A stretch of 64,000 nt of DNA from Lethocerus indicus (taxonomy: Eukaryota > Arthropoda > Insecta > Hemiptera > Belostomatidae): assembly GCA_019843655.1 (NCBI GenBank), contig JACDQD010000003.1:6760925-6824924 (forward strand), written 5' to 3'. The notes below the pieces were generated by a model, which did no database searches, was not told the DNA's origin, and saw nothing but the letters and a program-made list of their open reading frames with translations. Numbering within the stretch: the first letter of the stretch is position 1; the number at the start of each line of letters is the position of its first letter. Below, in pieces: positions 39,201-51,472 of the stretch. Made by a program: the position numbers and the translations under genes.

Positions 39201-40790
39201 CAAATTAACGCAAAGGTCTCCCCTCGGGCCGGAATTATACGCGTGTCCCAAAATCACGTGCGCCCTCCCGAGCGAATATCCGGCCCCTCCATTATCGAAT
39301 GATATGATCGGAGGCCCGTCACAGCTCCGATTATCGGGGGAAAAGGGGGAAAAAAAGAGCGCGCCGTTGGAACATGCAATGCCGGGGAAGGACACGCACG
39401 GCTCTATCGTACACACCGCCGCTTTATCTGCCCTACATCCCGATCAGCGAAATACGAGCCGGTCCGCTATTGCAATTCGACAGTCTCTCTCCGGAGCGCT
39501 CAGTCGACAATTCGCAATACCGATAACGCTACAAAATACCATCTCCTATTATAAATAGGAGCCAACTGTGGGCCCGGAGACCAATAAGTGGGACTACGTT
39601 CAATAACAATCAAATTTGCACTGTTCCCCGTGCAAATGCTGCGTAGTGACATACATATTATAGTTAGTCAATGTAATGGATTTAACATTACTTGCGTTAT
39701 TTTGAAATCGAAATAAAGTAATCTGTAGTAGATATAGGATAGGAGTTAGGCAGGGAACACGATCGAGAACATGAACTATATTCAGTTTACAGCACAATCG
39801 GAACAACGCACGAGGGGAGTGTATAATGCAACGGGTGCACTATTGTTATTCCGCCTTGGGCAGGACCATTCCTATAAACAATCGAGTGAAAGGGGGCCCG
39901 CCTCCCGGAGGCAATACGGTACACTCGGGCTAGTTTACATACCTGAGAACAAATATAAGGGTGTTATTAAACTGTCGAAAGTCGGTATGGATAAATATTT
40001 ACTCCTTATTTTCCATTCCGGTCGCGTCCAGTTATCCACGTCCGAACAGAGGGAGTTCGCCACCTCTCGTTTTCCGGCCGGAGCCAATCAGGAGCGGTCA
40101 GGATAAATTATCCGTTGCAGTGTCCTCAAGGCCCAATTATAGAGAAAGTCTAGTACATATTTATAGTTGCACTCCGTGACAATTCACGACCGGCAAGAAC
40201 CACCGCGACATTCCCATGTCTCAAAACCGTAGTAATTTAAAACGGGTTCAACGAGACTGTGACGGGCCTAAGTGTAAATATGCGAAGCTCAGATTTCGCT
40301 TCTCGTACTCCCGTTCCGGACAGTGAAGGCAGGAAATACGGTAAAATACGCGGGGGTTTGAAGGGACAGCGCAACTCGAGAAGGAGCAGGTGAAAGCCCG
40401 GTATGGCGACGCTATGAAATACTAGAATAATCCTCCGAAACCACCGAGTTTTGAGGCGTTCCCATTCAGATCATGACGACAAAGGAAGAATATTTTTTAT
40501 GTAGTGAATTGGGAAAAGTAAAAATACATTCCAAACATTTACAGTCATGATTGCAATAATATATTTTTAGTGTAGATTATTGGATTAATTTTATTATCAC
40601 ATCCACATATCCAATCCGCTTTTTTATTTTATTAATAGAATCTTTCCCGCGTACATTTCCGGAAACAAAAGTTAATTCCAATAATTAGTATTCTCCATTA
40701 AGCCCGTTAAGAATGTAATATTCTTTTATCGAAGGAAATACAACTCTAAATCAAAATCACAATATACAAAAAGTATATAGCTTTCATAGG

Positions 40791-40866
40791 TCCGCCCCCG
40801 CTGAGTCGAGTTGCTCTAGTACTGGTTGCCGAAACCGGTCTAAGTAATGGCCAACTCAGGGGCGGA
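40791..40866. repeat. Short imperfect inverted repeat (hairpin)
   Basis: TCCGCCCCCGCTGAGT (40791-40806) pairs with ACTCAGGGGCGGA (40854-40866) apart from a small bulge. A second small hairpin, GGTT-GCCGA-AACC, lies inside at 40824-40836. The inner segment GCCGAAACCGGTC resembles the 3' half of a hammerhead core. The CTGA segment does not fit the consensus and is used in the outer stem. Confidence 0.55.
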
Positions 40867-41905
40867 GGCGGTTCGATCTGACCTCCGCGAACATCTACAC
40901 GTTCGATTTTCAACGCTCTAAAAATTCTCTTTTACAATTTCCCAAAGACAAAATTTACCGATTCAATAATCTAAATTATGAAGGCTGACTTAATGATCTT
41001 AGGTCATGATTGTTGTTTTGCAGTTGAATCAGGGAGAGGTGGAGACTGGGGAGAATTCTCATCTTCCTTCCCTTCGTTTATCCACCCGAAATACCGATTA
41101 TGCGTACGGGACGTGAGCTGTAATTGAACCGTAGCCAAAGTATTGGCGAGGGCCTTAGTTTTACATCTAAAACTATTTTCTAACCGCTATTTTCTAGTAT
41201 TCTTCATTCGTCCCCACTGTACTAAATATACTTGGCTAGGAGAATACCGTGTCCGCTACGTGTCTTTCATTATTATAACCTAGCGTCTCTTTAGAAAATT
41301 AAAAATTACTCTCACACTAAAGCTAAGGGGCATTAAACTGAGACAAAAGATAAAAAGGGGTTAAACGGGTTGAAGTTAATCCATTAAATAACGGGAGGGG
41401 GGAGACGGGTGGCGTTGGTCGAGAGCCAACTCCGGCAGAATAGGTGGCCGGGGCGCAAAACCCGCACACGTCCCCCCGCCGCATGAATATGTAACGCGTC
41501 ATCTGCATTTTTAAAGCCGCTGCACAGGAGAGTCCCATCCGATAGGCGATCCCCCGACAGGTGGGACCGGCGACCGACCGCTCGTTAAAAAGAATTCCTA
41601 AACCGGCCGACGAGTTTTAATTAGATCCGAATGAACTGTCAAGATTACCGCTCCCTCGGGCGGGACAAAAAAGGGCCCTGCCCCACCAAGTCCCGCTGAC
41701 GCTCCCCTCTAATAGTCTTTAAAAGCGGTAAAAGGCCCATAATCGAAACCGGCAGCGGTTGGCCGCGCTAAAGGACGAATGAAGACAGTCATTTCATAGG
41801 GGGCTGGGCAATACGCATTACCGCATTCTACGACACACGGCCCGAGATTATTTCCAGGCATATTACTTAACCATAGGACCATAGGACGACATCATAGATA
41901 AACTT

Positions 41906-41934
41906 AGCTAGGAGATCTATCTCCTAAGGTAGCT
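41906..41934. repeat. Near-perfect short palindrome
   Basis: TAGGAGAT (41909-41916) and ATCTCCTA (41919-41926) are perfect complements around a 2-base loop. An outer AGCT/AGCT pair is separated by a small bulge. It adjoins a CTGAAGGTGGCCAGCAGC segment on the minus strand (41948-41931). Confidence 0.7.
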
Positions 41935-42107
41935 GCTGGCCACCTTCAGTAACATCCGCGAGTAGTTCCAAAATTCCGTAATCCGCTGATAAATTCCAAA
42001 AATGACTAATTGGGCCCCTCAAGAATTATCAACGAAAGAAAACGCGACAGTAAGAGCACAGTGACAGGATACCCAACACGCGACCGGTACGTCCGAGTTT
42101 CAATAAC

Positions 42108-42150
42108 CCCTACCCTACTGAAGATGGGGAGCAGCCGAAACATAAGTTTC
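42108..42150 (+). ncRNA. Decayed hammerhead-like core
   Basis: CTACTGAAGATGG, then GGAGCAGCCGAAAC, repeats the core of the motif at 14094-14130 on the plus strand with one change in stem II (C to G). CTGAAGA (42118-42124) and GAAA (42137-42140) are intact. The GTC triplet is replaced by ATAAGTTT. A GTU-type triplet could be drawn, but the flanks do not form stem I. It is therefore probably a broken relative. It lies in the 17-kb fringe intron. Confidence 0.4.
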
Positions 42151-43189
42151 CTATTCAACCGAGGGTCACAATACAAGCGGCCGAGACAACAAAAAATTGT
42201 TTTTTAATCAAATTTATCAACTACGGTAATCTGGAATTTCCGACTTTATTATTCATGAATATAGATAAATCTTTCCTATTAGCACCGGGCTGGAGACCGG
42301 TTTGTCGACTTCTTGTTATAATGTATGCCCCCCCTCCCTCCCCACTATGTGGGCTAGACGACCACGAGCCGCCCCAGTCCACGCTCCGTACCTCGACCGA
42401 GGCGACACTCTTCTTCTGCCATCGACTTATCACCAGAGCGGGCGGGCCCAAATAAAGCAGCCGGCCAGACCATTTCTTCACACCTATCCAATACGACCCA
42501 TATTTGCGCAACGGTAAACAACCAACCAGAACAGGAAGCGTTGAAAGAAAAAATTAGCTCCACCCCTAACGAACAATGGACAATGTAATTCAGTATTCTG
42601 TGTTCGTATTTTGTTTTTAATATAAACAAAAGAACTATACCCATTTGTAGGTCAAAACATATAATTGGTAAATATTATATACTGATGTAAAATACTAGTT
42701 CGGAACAATCCTTATGGAATTACCTACTTCTGCTCGTTTGTTTGGTCTATATTACAGAACGGGATATTCTAGACTTATTTACCCTATTATACTGACTGCT
42801 AATGACAATAAGGAGATACCTACGACTTGTCGACGCCAGCATATTAACCATAATGCAATGGAACGTTATACAAAATAAATAAATAAATTATCAGTATTGT
42901 ATTAGAAAAAATTAGTTTAAAAAATCGACGAAGACGTTATAATGTTGCTTACAAGTTTATAAGCGAAGATCACCGTGATCTGAAATATATCGAGGCCGGT
43001 AGTTTCGCCCGAGGAGGAATTGAGGCCGTCCCCTGACGCGGTTTCCCCATCGGCGCCTTTTAACTTATCTGGGTTATCCGCTGAGTTTTATGAAATGTAA
43101 AAATTCGTTCCGACGCCGGCCTTTAAGAAATATTAACCGGTTTACCGGCATTAAAGAGGTGACTGGGGCTTAAGAAAAAAAGTACTGAC

Positions 43190-43272
43190 CTGGCCAGCGG
43201 CATCATCTTGAGCGCGAGGGCCCGGCTAAGGCAAAATCCGGCGCCTCCGGTCGCGAACCAAAATGAGATGTT
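43190..43272 (-). CDS. fng: fringe, internal exon with the [11 protein letters not shown] signature
   Basis: The exon reads N-I-S then [20 protein letters not shown] and ends M-P-L-A plus two bases (AG) of a split Ser codon. [11 protein letters not shown] is the best single signature of the Fringe family, forming part of the nucleotide-sugar pocket. The acceptor is TTTTTCAG and the donor GTCAGT on the minus strand. It starts in phase 0, as the upstream exon requires, and its two trailing bases join the T that opens the next exon to make AGT (Ser). The 83-bp exon is isolated by introns of about 8.0 kb on its 5' side and 17.2 kb on its 3' side. It is too short to stand out from an ORF scan and was found by matching the family pattern. 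Confidence 0.95.
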
Positions 43273-46200
43273 CTGAAAAAATAAATATACACATTAATAT
43301 AACTGGACAGAGTAAATTAAATGAAACTGATTCTATTTAGTACCGGAATATGAATTTAACCAAAATTATAGGCAATATAAACTCAGGTGATTTTTGGGAG
43401 TTAGTGTTTAGAAGTTGGTTCACGCGAATTTTTTGTTGGTATTTGCGCCAGTTGGCTGCCAATAAAATATTCTGATGAATCAGCGTATCTTAAGACAGTG
43501 GGGATAGAAAATCGCAAAAGAGTTATGATATTTAACATTTTATTGACTATTAAAGACGGTCACAGGGTCTTCAGATAAATATGTCAATAGTCGTATCGAA
43601 TTCACAAGTCTTGGTGAAAAATAATGTTAATCAGTAACAAAATACCTAAAAGATTATTTGTAATAAATTCTCAATTTTCATCGCCGCAATTAAAAATTCA
43701 ATTTAGACACTCGTACTCCCTACTAAACACAGCCAGGGGACCCCTCAGTCAATTTTATAGCGGCTATAATTCAAACGGTTCAGATAAGCTGAAGGTTTTA
43801 TCGCCCTGTTAAAACTGTATTTTATCTCGAGGGAAAGACAGTGAGAGAGAGAGAGAACGAGATCCAAAGATAAGTAAGAGGGTTAGGTTAACCGCTAAAC
43901 AAGGCAGTGAATCTTAACGTCCCGGTTGGAGTCCCGACTTTGAGACCGAAGGTATAAAAATTATAGTACTTTTAATTCATCTAATTCATATCTATTATTT
44001 TTTAAACGTTGAATAGTTCCTATCTCAGGAAATCAGGTGACTCTGTTATTCTTGTATAATTAAGCGATGAATCATTTTTCGAATTAAATATAATTATCAG
44101 TAGTCGGAAAATGTTAATTATATTTATCTACATATCTATTTTCAAGAATATTTTCCAGATAGTGATCCTGTCTACAGGTCCTTTTTTTCACATAATGCTC
44201 GCAGTATTTAAATACTGAATGCTTGTCAGATAGCATCATGTGGGGGATACGGATACCCTTCGCAATTAGTTTAAACGTTAGCACACCTTAGTTGTGGCTC
44301 CAGCTGTTGGAAACCTGTCCGCGGACCGGAGTTATTTTTAGGGGTGGGGTCAGAGCCACGGGATGGAAATCTCGTCCTTAATTTATGTAACAAGAACGAG
44401 AAACCGCGGTTGACTTTTTGGGCCTAGCGAATTAGGCGTGGGACGACCACTGGGACCTGCACAAACATAATACTTTCGAAAAACGTTTAGGCGATACCAC
44501 CGTCCCCGCCGACTACTTTCAGTCGGCCTAACCGGTTAAAATTATACGGGATTGGAGTAATGGTTGGACCTGGCAGTTAGAAAAAATTAATGTGTACTAA
44601 CCGAAAATGCAGGCGGGCAAACAAGAGACCATACTTTTCCCTACCTAACATGATCGTGATATGTAGTCACCGCCGCAATAAATTACGATTAAATAGGAAT
44701 AATAATTTGAAGAAAATTTATATTATAAGTCAATTTCGGACATTGTTCATCGGTCTGCCAAAATAAGGTTCCATTAGTCGGTGCTACAGTCATAAAACAA
44801 TGCGCATACCGTGCCGTAGATGGGCGTGAGGGATCCCAACCGTGGAAACCGGTAGAAGTTGCTACTTTTCCAATTCCAGTACACCCCATAATAAGGTACG
44901 GCCGCGCTATAAACATTTCACACGGGGATGAAACACGTCGGCCTACAATTTGCGATATAACACGAGTGGAGATGCAAATTTATATCGGATATCCAATTGT
45001 AAAACCGTTATCCGATCGGTGCAAATAAGCGGCGAGTATCCTAAACTATAAACGAATCTCGTGATCTCGTTACGGCGATGTGTTAGTTCTTCTTAGAGCG
45101 ACCTCAAACTGCCCTCCGCTCGCCCCCAACAATTGCTCACGTCCCGGCCGGCCGACAAATAACGGCCGGGATGCGGTCACCCCGGACAAGAATGAAGAAG
45201 GAGAGGGCGTCACCTAGGTGGGGACAAAAAGGATAAATAAAAACAAAATCGGCTCTGTGGAAGCTCAAATAAGATCGATGGGGGCTCCTTATTAGAATGC
45301 CTATGTGTTTTCCACGCCCCTCCTGCCCGGGGGCATTCCTCGGCGCGCCTCTTTTCTTGCAAACATCCTTCTCCGCCTCCGGTCACGGCCCCGGCCCCAC
45401 TTCTTAACGCTCGGCGGCCTCTTCTCCTACTCGAGACATGAACAGGCCCACCGAGCCTATCATACTCCGCTTTAATTACATCCAGAGGGGGGGAGGGACG
45501 AGGTTATGAACGGGGTTTCATTATACCTTATCTCTGGATCAAATTAAAAGCCGCTTCCATCGCCAACAATGAATTCCACTCCCGATAAACAGCGCGCCTC
45601 GTAGTTCTCGTTTTACGATCGGCAAGAAATATAACAGGGCTTTATACCGAGAAGTTCATAAACGATGCACGACGGGGTCAAGAAGTTCGTATCCGTCCGT
45701 GTAACACTTGTACTTAACGACCCGGAAAATTGGAAGGAAATTATTAACGCTGCGGTGTCAAAAGCAAAGATCCACGCTATATATTCAACATTATATTCTT
45801 TACGATATTCATGCCGCTGTGTTTTGTAATCGGTTGGAATCAAACCAGTGACTACCAGTATCTATCGTCCCCTACGCGAATATCTTGTTACAATATATGA
45901 TTGCGTGAAATAAAAGGTCAATGAGTTCGCAAGCCTCCCTGCATACGGGCTACACGCGGACTGCTATATACCTACAATTTAATAATTGAACTTAATCAAG
46001 ATGTTATAATCTATCAATTCAACTGTCTGTATCTTGCTAAGGTAGATGATCGCTTTATATCAGCCATTTGCTTTGGTCGATAAGACCGAAATTAATTAGG
46101 GTTGTGTCCACACCGCTAGGCTCTATCTGGAGATAACGAGTACATCCGTTCTCGTTATTGAATGGTAAAAACTGATTACCCCACCTCCCCACTGGTCTAT

Positions 46201-49200
46201 ACCCATCGATGAAACAAATTGATAAAATAGAAAATGTTTCTTCCCGACGTATTACTCTGAAATACACTTCAAATCCTTTGCCAAAGAAAAAATAATAATA
46301 TTAAACATGCAAAACGGAGGGTTAAATGGAAATGTATGGAGATAGAAATTTATAACACGGCGGGAAATCAAGTCCTTGAGCGGCTGGAAAAAACAGTATT
46401 TTATATTACTTGAGTTTGAACTATTTTAAATGCTCGTTCGTACTGAAGGTAAACAAGAAGTTCTTCTAGATTCGAGAAATAGCAATTTTTCAGACTAAAC
46501 ATCAAGGTGACTACATTCACCCGGATAAGACGGTAGGATAACAAGGACAATCATTTTCTCTTTATTACTCGTTAATTAACAACAATAAAGAGGTAAAGTT
46601 TCGAATAATTTATGGCAAAGACGAAAATTAAAACCGAATAAAAAAGAAACTAGACCGGGATCTTTCACGAACACCGCGCTTTTCTCACGACACAACTAAA
46701 TAACTGTTCTAATGAGTTCAGGAATTGCTAATATCGTCGATTTGATGGCCGGCAACCCTTTCAATATTTTTTGTGACTGCAGTAAAGACGGGGTGTCCTT
46801 GCACTGCACGCGCGATTCCATAGAAGGCCCCAGAAAAGAGACCGACTTGCCGACAAATACAACACTTAAAAGGGAACAAATGGCTCACCGATCGTTAATA
46901 ATTTACAGTTTCAAGTAAAAATCGTGGGGACACTTGGTTGTTCAAAAATTACAATTTAAATACAATCGGTCAAGGTTTTTTATAGTTATTCCATGTCGGC
47001 ATATATTAACGGCAACATTTTGATTTCCGACATTATATATAATTAACGAGGAACCGTTACGTCTTGGATGTGCGTTCCCATTCTCTGACAATCGGACCAG
47101 TGGTTAATTATCCCTCGATTACCGCGCAGTACACAATTTCAAAAACATCGATTCCGTTATAGCTCCAAGTAAAAAAAGAAAGGAACGGACGAATGTAGAT
47201 ATTAGATAGAGGAACTATCGAACACTAATTATTCAGGTTTCAATTCCTCAGTAATTTTGAAATTTTAATTCCTCCCCCGGTATTTCTCGAAGCGGGCGGG
47301 CCGAGTGGGCGCAAATTGTCGGAAAATATTGAAACAAAACGGCGCCGGAGGTGAAAAAAAATTGTGAAAATTGAAATATTTCCGACGCTCGAACGGCCCC
47401 AATTTACGGCGTTCTCGGGCCCACGATTTATGCCGGTCTAAGCGACCGACAAACGGCCGATCTTCTGAATCGTGGAAGCGGAGAGAAGAATCGGACGAGG
47501 GGAGGGTGACGAACGCCGAGTTACCCGCCGGCTGCCACATGCCAATTACCCTTTATATAGTTTATGCTCCCACTCCCCGCTCCATGACCTATCGGACCGG
47601 TGATTATCTCCCTTAACACGCATTCGCCCTGCGACAACGCCGCCTCTCACCCCGCCGTTATTAATTCCCTCACTGCCGACGTTTTCGAAGCAATTATCGG
47701 TCCTTTACGGGCGGCGGGGGTAAAACAAAATGCGCCCCTTCCGATTCTCCCCGATATTAAACGCGGCCCGCAAAACGCGACTCGGCGCGGCTTTAACGAG
47801 ATCCGCAATTTCCGCCCCCCCATGACTTATCTCCGAGAATTTCTCATATTATTGACGGCGAAACGGAGCTTTTCGCGCCAATTAAACGCTAGCTCGGAAA
47901 TTGTTTTTAACGAGACCCCATCAATTTGTAAGACTGAACTTTCGGATCGTGGCCCGATTTATAGGGGAACGGAGCCGAACGATTTTTCCACTTTGAAAAT
48001 GCGGTATCATTAAAGGAGAACCGACCGAGTCGTTACGGCCGGGGTTCCCGTAGCTCCCTATAATGAGATTAAAAGGAGGAGCCAATTAAGGTGATCGGGA
48101 CCGGAGTTTTTGGACCACTTAGGGGTTAACAAATGCACCAATTACCCCGACTTAATGGGCCCCTATATTTATAGGCTAGGCCGATGCACTGAAAACTCAA
48201 TTGGAAATCGGTCTCCGGCGGACAGACGCGGCCGTGTTCCGAAGAAGCGTGTCGAATGCGGCGTTCATGTGAAACCAGAGAAAACCAGCAATATTTAAAC
48301 CGCTCGAAAGATATTCACTTATAAAATAACAAATACCAGCAGAAATAAGCGTACGCTTGCTTCATTAATTAAATGTATGCCAGAAATTAAAAAAAAATTG
48401 ATGAAATTCGAATCTTCGAAGGTTCGAATATTTAAACAAGCATTCCCCCGTGATGTTATTATTATTACCGTATCACAACTGACAATGCAAACAATTTGTA
48501 TTCGTAGTAACGTAGAGAAAAACAAACGGGTTTTTCAAAAATAAATTCCTCTTGTCTCAAGTACACCAAACTTATTTCATCCGACACACTCCTCGCTTCC
48601 CCGCTCACTTCTTTAAAATAAATTGCAGAGCCGGAGATAAGACTACAAGGGCGTCTAGTGTGCAGCCAACAAGGTGGAAAGGCTTCCTTCATGCGCGAAT
48701 TCACCACCACGCCAAAACGAAGCAGCGGTCCTTTATTTTCCAGAATAAGGAACAGCGCGCCGACTAAGTTCATCGAAGCACGTATGTATGCGTATACTAC
48801 TGTCATAATTTGACATTAATAAAAAATAGGCTTAGAAATAGTAACACTAAACAAAAATGAAATGGCATATTATCTGAATATCTGAATTGGAAATAATAAC
48901 CCTAGATAATAATATAGATTCGGGTTAATGTTCCATAGTTTTCTACGAATAGTTCATCAATATGTTGGTCTCTTCCCTATTGTGAGAACGTGGAGACGTT
49001 TGCACAGATCGACGCATGTTTACTTTCATAAAAATAAAGGCGAACCTTCCAGGGAGAACCAAAACCTCCCTTTCGGGAATTGCTACCGCGTTTCACTGTA
49101 TTCAAATCTAACTGAAATAGTCGGGAAATCCCCCATTCACCGATCTCCGTGGATTTCCGTGGAAGGCAGGTTGGGGCGGGGAGAGGCGTCGGCGCGTGTC

Positions 49201-51315
49201 GGGAGTCCGGGGACTACGCGAGCGCGTTACAAATAAGCCCGGCGGAGGCGGCTCCCCATCACAAGGAGCACGCGATAAGGAACCCACACATACACACACA
49301 CCGTGGGAACTTATTGCAATACGCGGAGCTCTTATCCCCCGAACGAATAAGCCGGCAGTCTTCGCCTGATTGTGCGAGTGCGGGCCCGTCCCGCAGATAG
49401 GAAGGGTTAAGAGGCCGCCTACAGAGGCTCCGTCCTAGAGTCTGACTTCAACCAAAATTTCCCAACGAGGGAATTGAGTGTCCGTTACAAATATTAACAG
49501 ATATCCGAGGTTGATGAGGTACGAGTGAGAAAGGAAACTATGGAATTCTGGGAAAATACATTCGAAAAAAATTAGCGTTTCGATACATCGAAACTTGTCT
49601 TTAACTCTTCACCCGACGGTCGGTCATAATAACGGTTCATGAAAATACAAATTTGACGATATAATTATACGTCGTACTTCTTGAGATCCCCCCTCGAATG
49701 TCGGCTGTCGTTTGAGCATCGTGTCTGCACTGTCAGTGTACCGCTATGTCTGTTATGAAAAGAAGATGCTCCGTCGGAAACGGAATGCGAATTGCGTAGG
49801 TGCCTCACTACAGTGACACAGCGATATTTCAGCTATTAATCCAACACTTAATTCCATTTAGCCTGCACGAGAATAACATGCGCAGTAGAAGTTTGTTATT
49901 CCTGTAGGGAGATTCGAAATCCTAATGACTGGGCCAATAGGAGATTTTATCACCAGGTGGTATGTAATATTACTGACGGAATTATAGTGACGATCGCTAA
50001 AAGCCGAAACATGTGTACGGGATTCAAACCAGAGATCGCAATTACTCATCTTCAAACCCTCACGGACTCGAATAAATATCTGAAATTTCTCAAATAATAA
50101 TTTAAAACAGGATCTTCTAACGCTACTGAAAAAATGTCAAATTCCATTGAAATATTTTCTAACCGACTTTAAAATACGAACTTAGGAAAACATTTAAATC
50201 ACAGCACATGGCTGTGCATAGCTTAAGCGGTTTTTAAACGTTGTCTAACATAAAAAAATAGACACGCCCCAACATGTTCCCTAGTTCGATGAGGTGTATT
50301 TGTACAGATAACGTCGCATGACTTCACGAATTTATCTAATCACATATTTACTGTAGGTCGGACGGAAGAACCCACCGATCGTGCGAACAGATTTGGCCAA
50401 GCCAATATTATTACTGATTACTAAGTCTCAGTTCGACTAGTGTTCGAGAAATGTCATTACAAAGCGATCGAGTAACGGGCGGTATACTACAAATATTGTT
50501 GTCTGAATAACACTGACAATTTCTGACGAAGATAAACTGATAGCTCTCTGGTCTCTAAAGAAAAATTTAGAGGCCGCAGTTCGGTGACTCCGCCGTTATA
50601 TGAAGTAATTACATCGGAAAATAAAAGATGTAGAAACAGAGCGGCGCACACATAGGAGCGTGTCCAGAAGTAAGCTGGAGAGTTCCCATGGCCGCCCGAT
50701 CATTTCGCAACGCGACGTCCAGATGTAAACCGCCACATTTCTCAAACCCGACTGTGGCCAGTTTTTCAAACCGCTAATTTAAATACTGAACCGTGAAGTC
50801 CCGCGTGGAGCGGTCGATTCTAGAACGCGCACGGTAAATTATTCAAAAATGCCGTAGAGCCTATAACAGGCACGGGTTTATTAACACAGCCGAGTTTCCA
50901 ATCAGTTTATATTGCGCCATATGCGCCAGAAAAAAAACTAACCGAGGTTTATTGTTTAAAATCAATTAGTATGTCAACAGGGCGCACACGTCTCGGTCGC
51001 GCGCCGCACATTTCTAATGCCCGACCTCGCTGAATACAAAATAATTCGACGCGTTTTTTGACTTTCCGAAGCGACCTTGTACAGTCGCCGGCTGTTGTGG
51101 GGCGAAAAAATAATTTAAATCTTAGACGATAGTTTAAGGAGGCGGCGCGACCGCAATATCTACAGGGAGACGGTGTAATAGCGCCGTCCAAACGGGGGTA
51201 TCCGTTACGCGGCCCGATGGCGATGGGCCGACCGCAAAATTGCCCTAATGGGAAGAAAAGAAGGGGGAGGAGTGGAAAGAGGATAGTTAGCGGCGACCGC
51301 GCTAAGAACACTCAC
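43273..51315 (-). other. fringe large intron (8.0 kb)
   Basis: GT-AG intron (donor GTGAGT, acceptor TTTTTCAG). It holds a short (GA)n tract near 43837, CpG- and GC-rich stretches around 45.1-45.6 and 47.3-48.1 kb, and a pair of tRNA B-box-like matches at about 49910 and 50020. The longest ORF in the window (47600-48013, plus, 137 residues) is here, but has no recognisable family or coding signature. Confidence 0.85.
43837..43855. repeat. (GA)n microsatellite, short
   Basis: About 17 bp of GA dinucleotides in the 8.0-kb fringe intron. Confidence 0.8.
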
Positions 51316-51472
51316 CTTGTTGCGCGGTTTAGGTTCGCGGTTGAGTATCTCCAGCGGTGCCCTGATGCTCGGCTTGCCCAAGTACCAGTCCTCCTGGGGG
51401 TTGTACTCGTTCAGCAGCCTCACCAGCCTGGCCACGTTCACGTAGTTGTCGTCGTCGAAATGGCAGAACCAC
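51316..51472 (-). CDS. fng: fringe, internal coding exon with the DDD metal-binding motif (first fringe exon in window)
   Basis: This exon encodes 52 residues of the Fringe glycosyltransferase domain, starting WFCHFDDDNYVNV and ending at an Asn-Lys before the donor. Fringe is a type II Golgi enzyme that transfers GlcNAc from UDP-GlcNAc to O-fucose on Notch EGF repeats. The DDD triplet is the family's Mn2+/UDP-sugar binding motif, and WYLGKPS is another strongly conserved block. The minus-strand acceptor reads GATTTCAG and the donor is GTGAGT. The exon begins with one base that completes a codon from the exon upstream (2 bases there), so the gene continues upstream. Length is 157 bp, one base plus 52 codons. 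Family knowledge: the fly protein is about 400 residues, so the N-terminal cytoplasmic tail, membrane anchor and first part of the catalytic domain are missing here. Confidence 0.96.

Larger units (their letters stand above)
26035..43189 (-). other. fringe giant intron (17.2 kb)
   Basis: GT-AG intron (donor GTCAGT, acceptor GTTACAG) and the longest fully contained one. It contains a solo 70-bp repeat unit (33138-33235), an inverted repeat at 40791-40866, a palindrome at 41906-41934 and a decayed hammerhead-like core at 42108-42150. Short ORFs on both strands around 26.7-27.4, 30.0-31.9, 33.3-33.8, 36.4-37.2 and 39.1-40.2 kb overlap one another in antisense frames. They look like by-products of stop-poor, CpG-rich DNA. 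Introns of this size in developmental genes often hold enhancers, but I cannot identify one by sequence alone. Confidence 0.85.

Noticed and set aside
47600..48013. Longest ORF in the window (137 residues, plus strand)
   Set aside because: No recognisable domain. It lies inside a fringe intron in stop-poor, CpG-rich DNA and has no splice or start context. It is probably chance.
49985..50025. GTGACGATCGC plus GCCGAAACATGTG as another hammerhead
   Set aside because: The first core base and the GA spacing do not fit CTGANGA, and the residue after the stem III palindrome is G, which is not allowed at the cleavage site.
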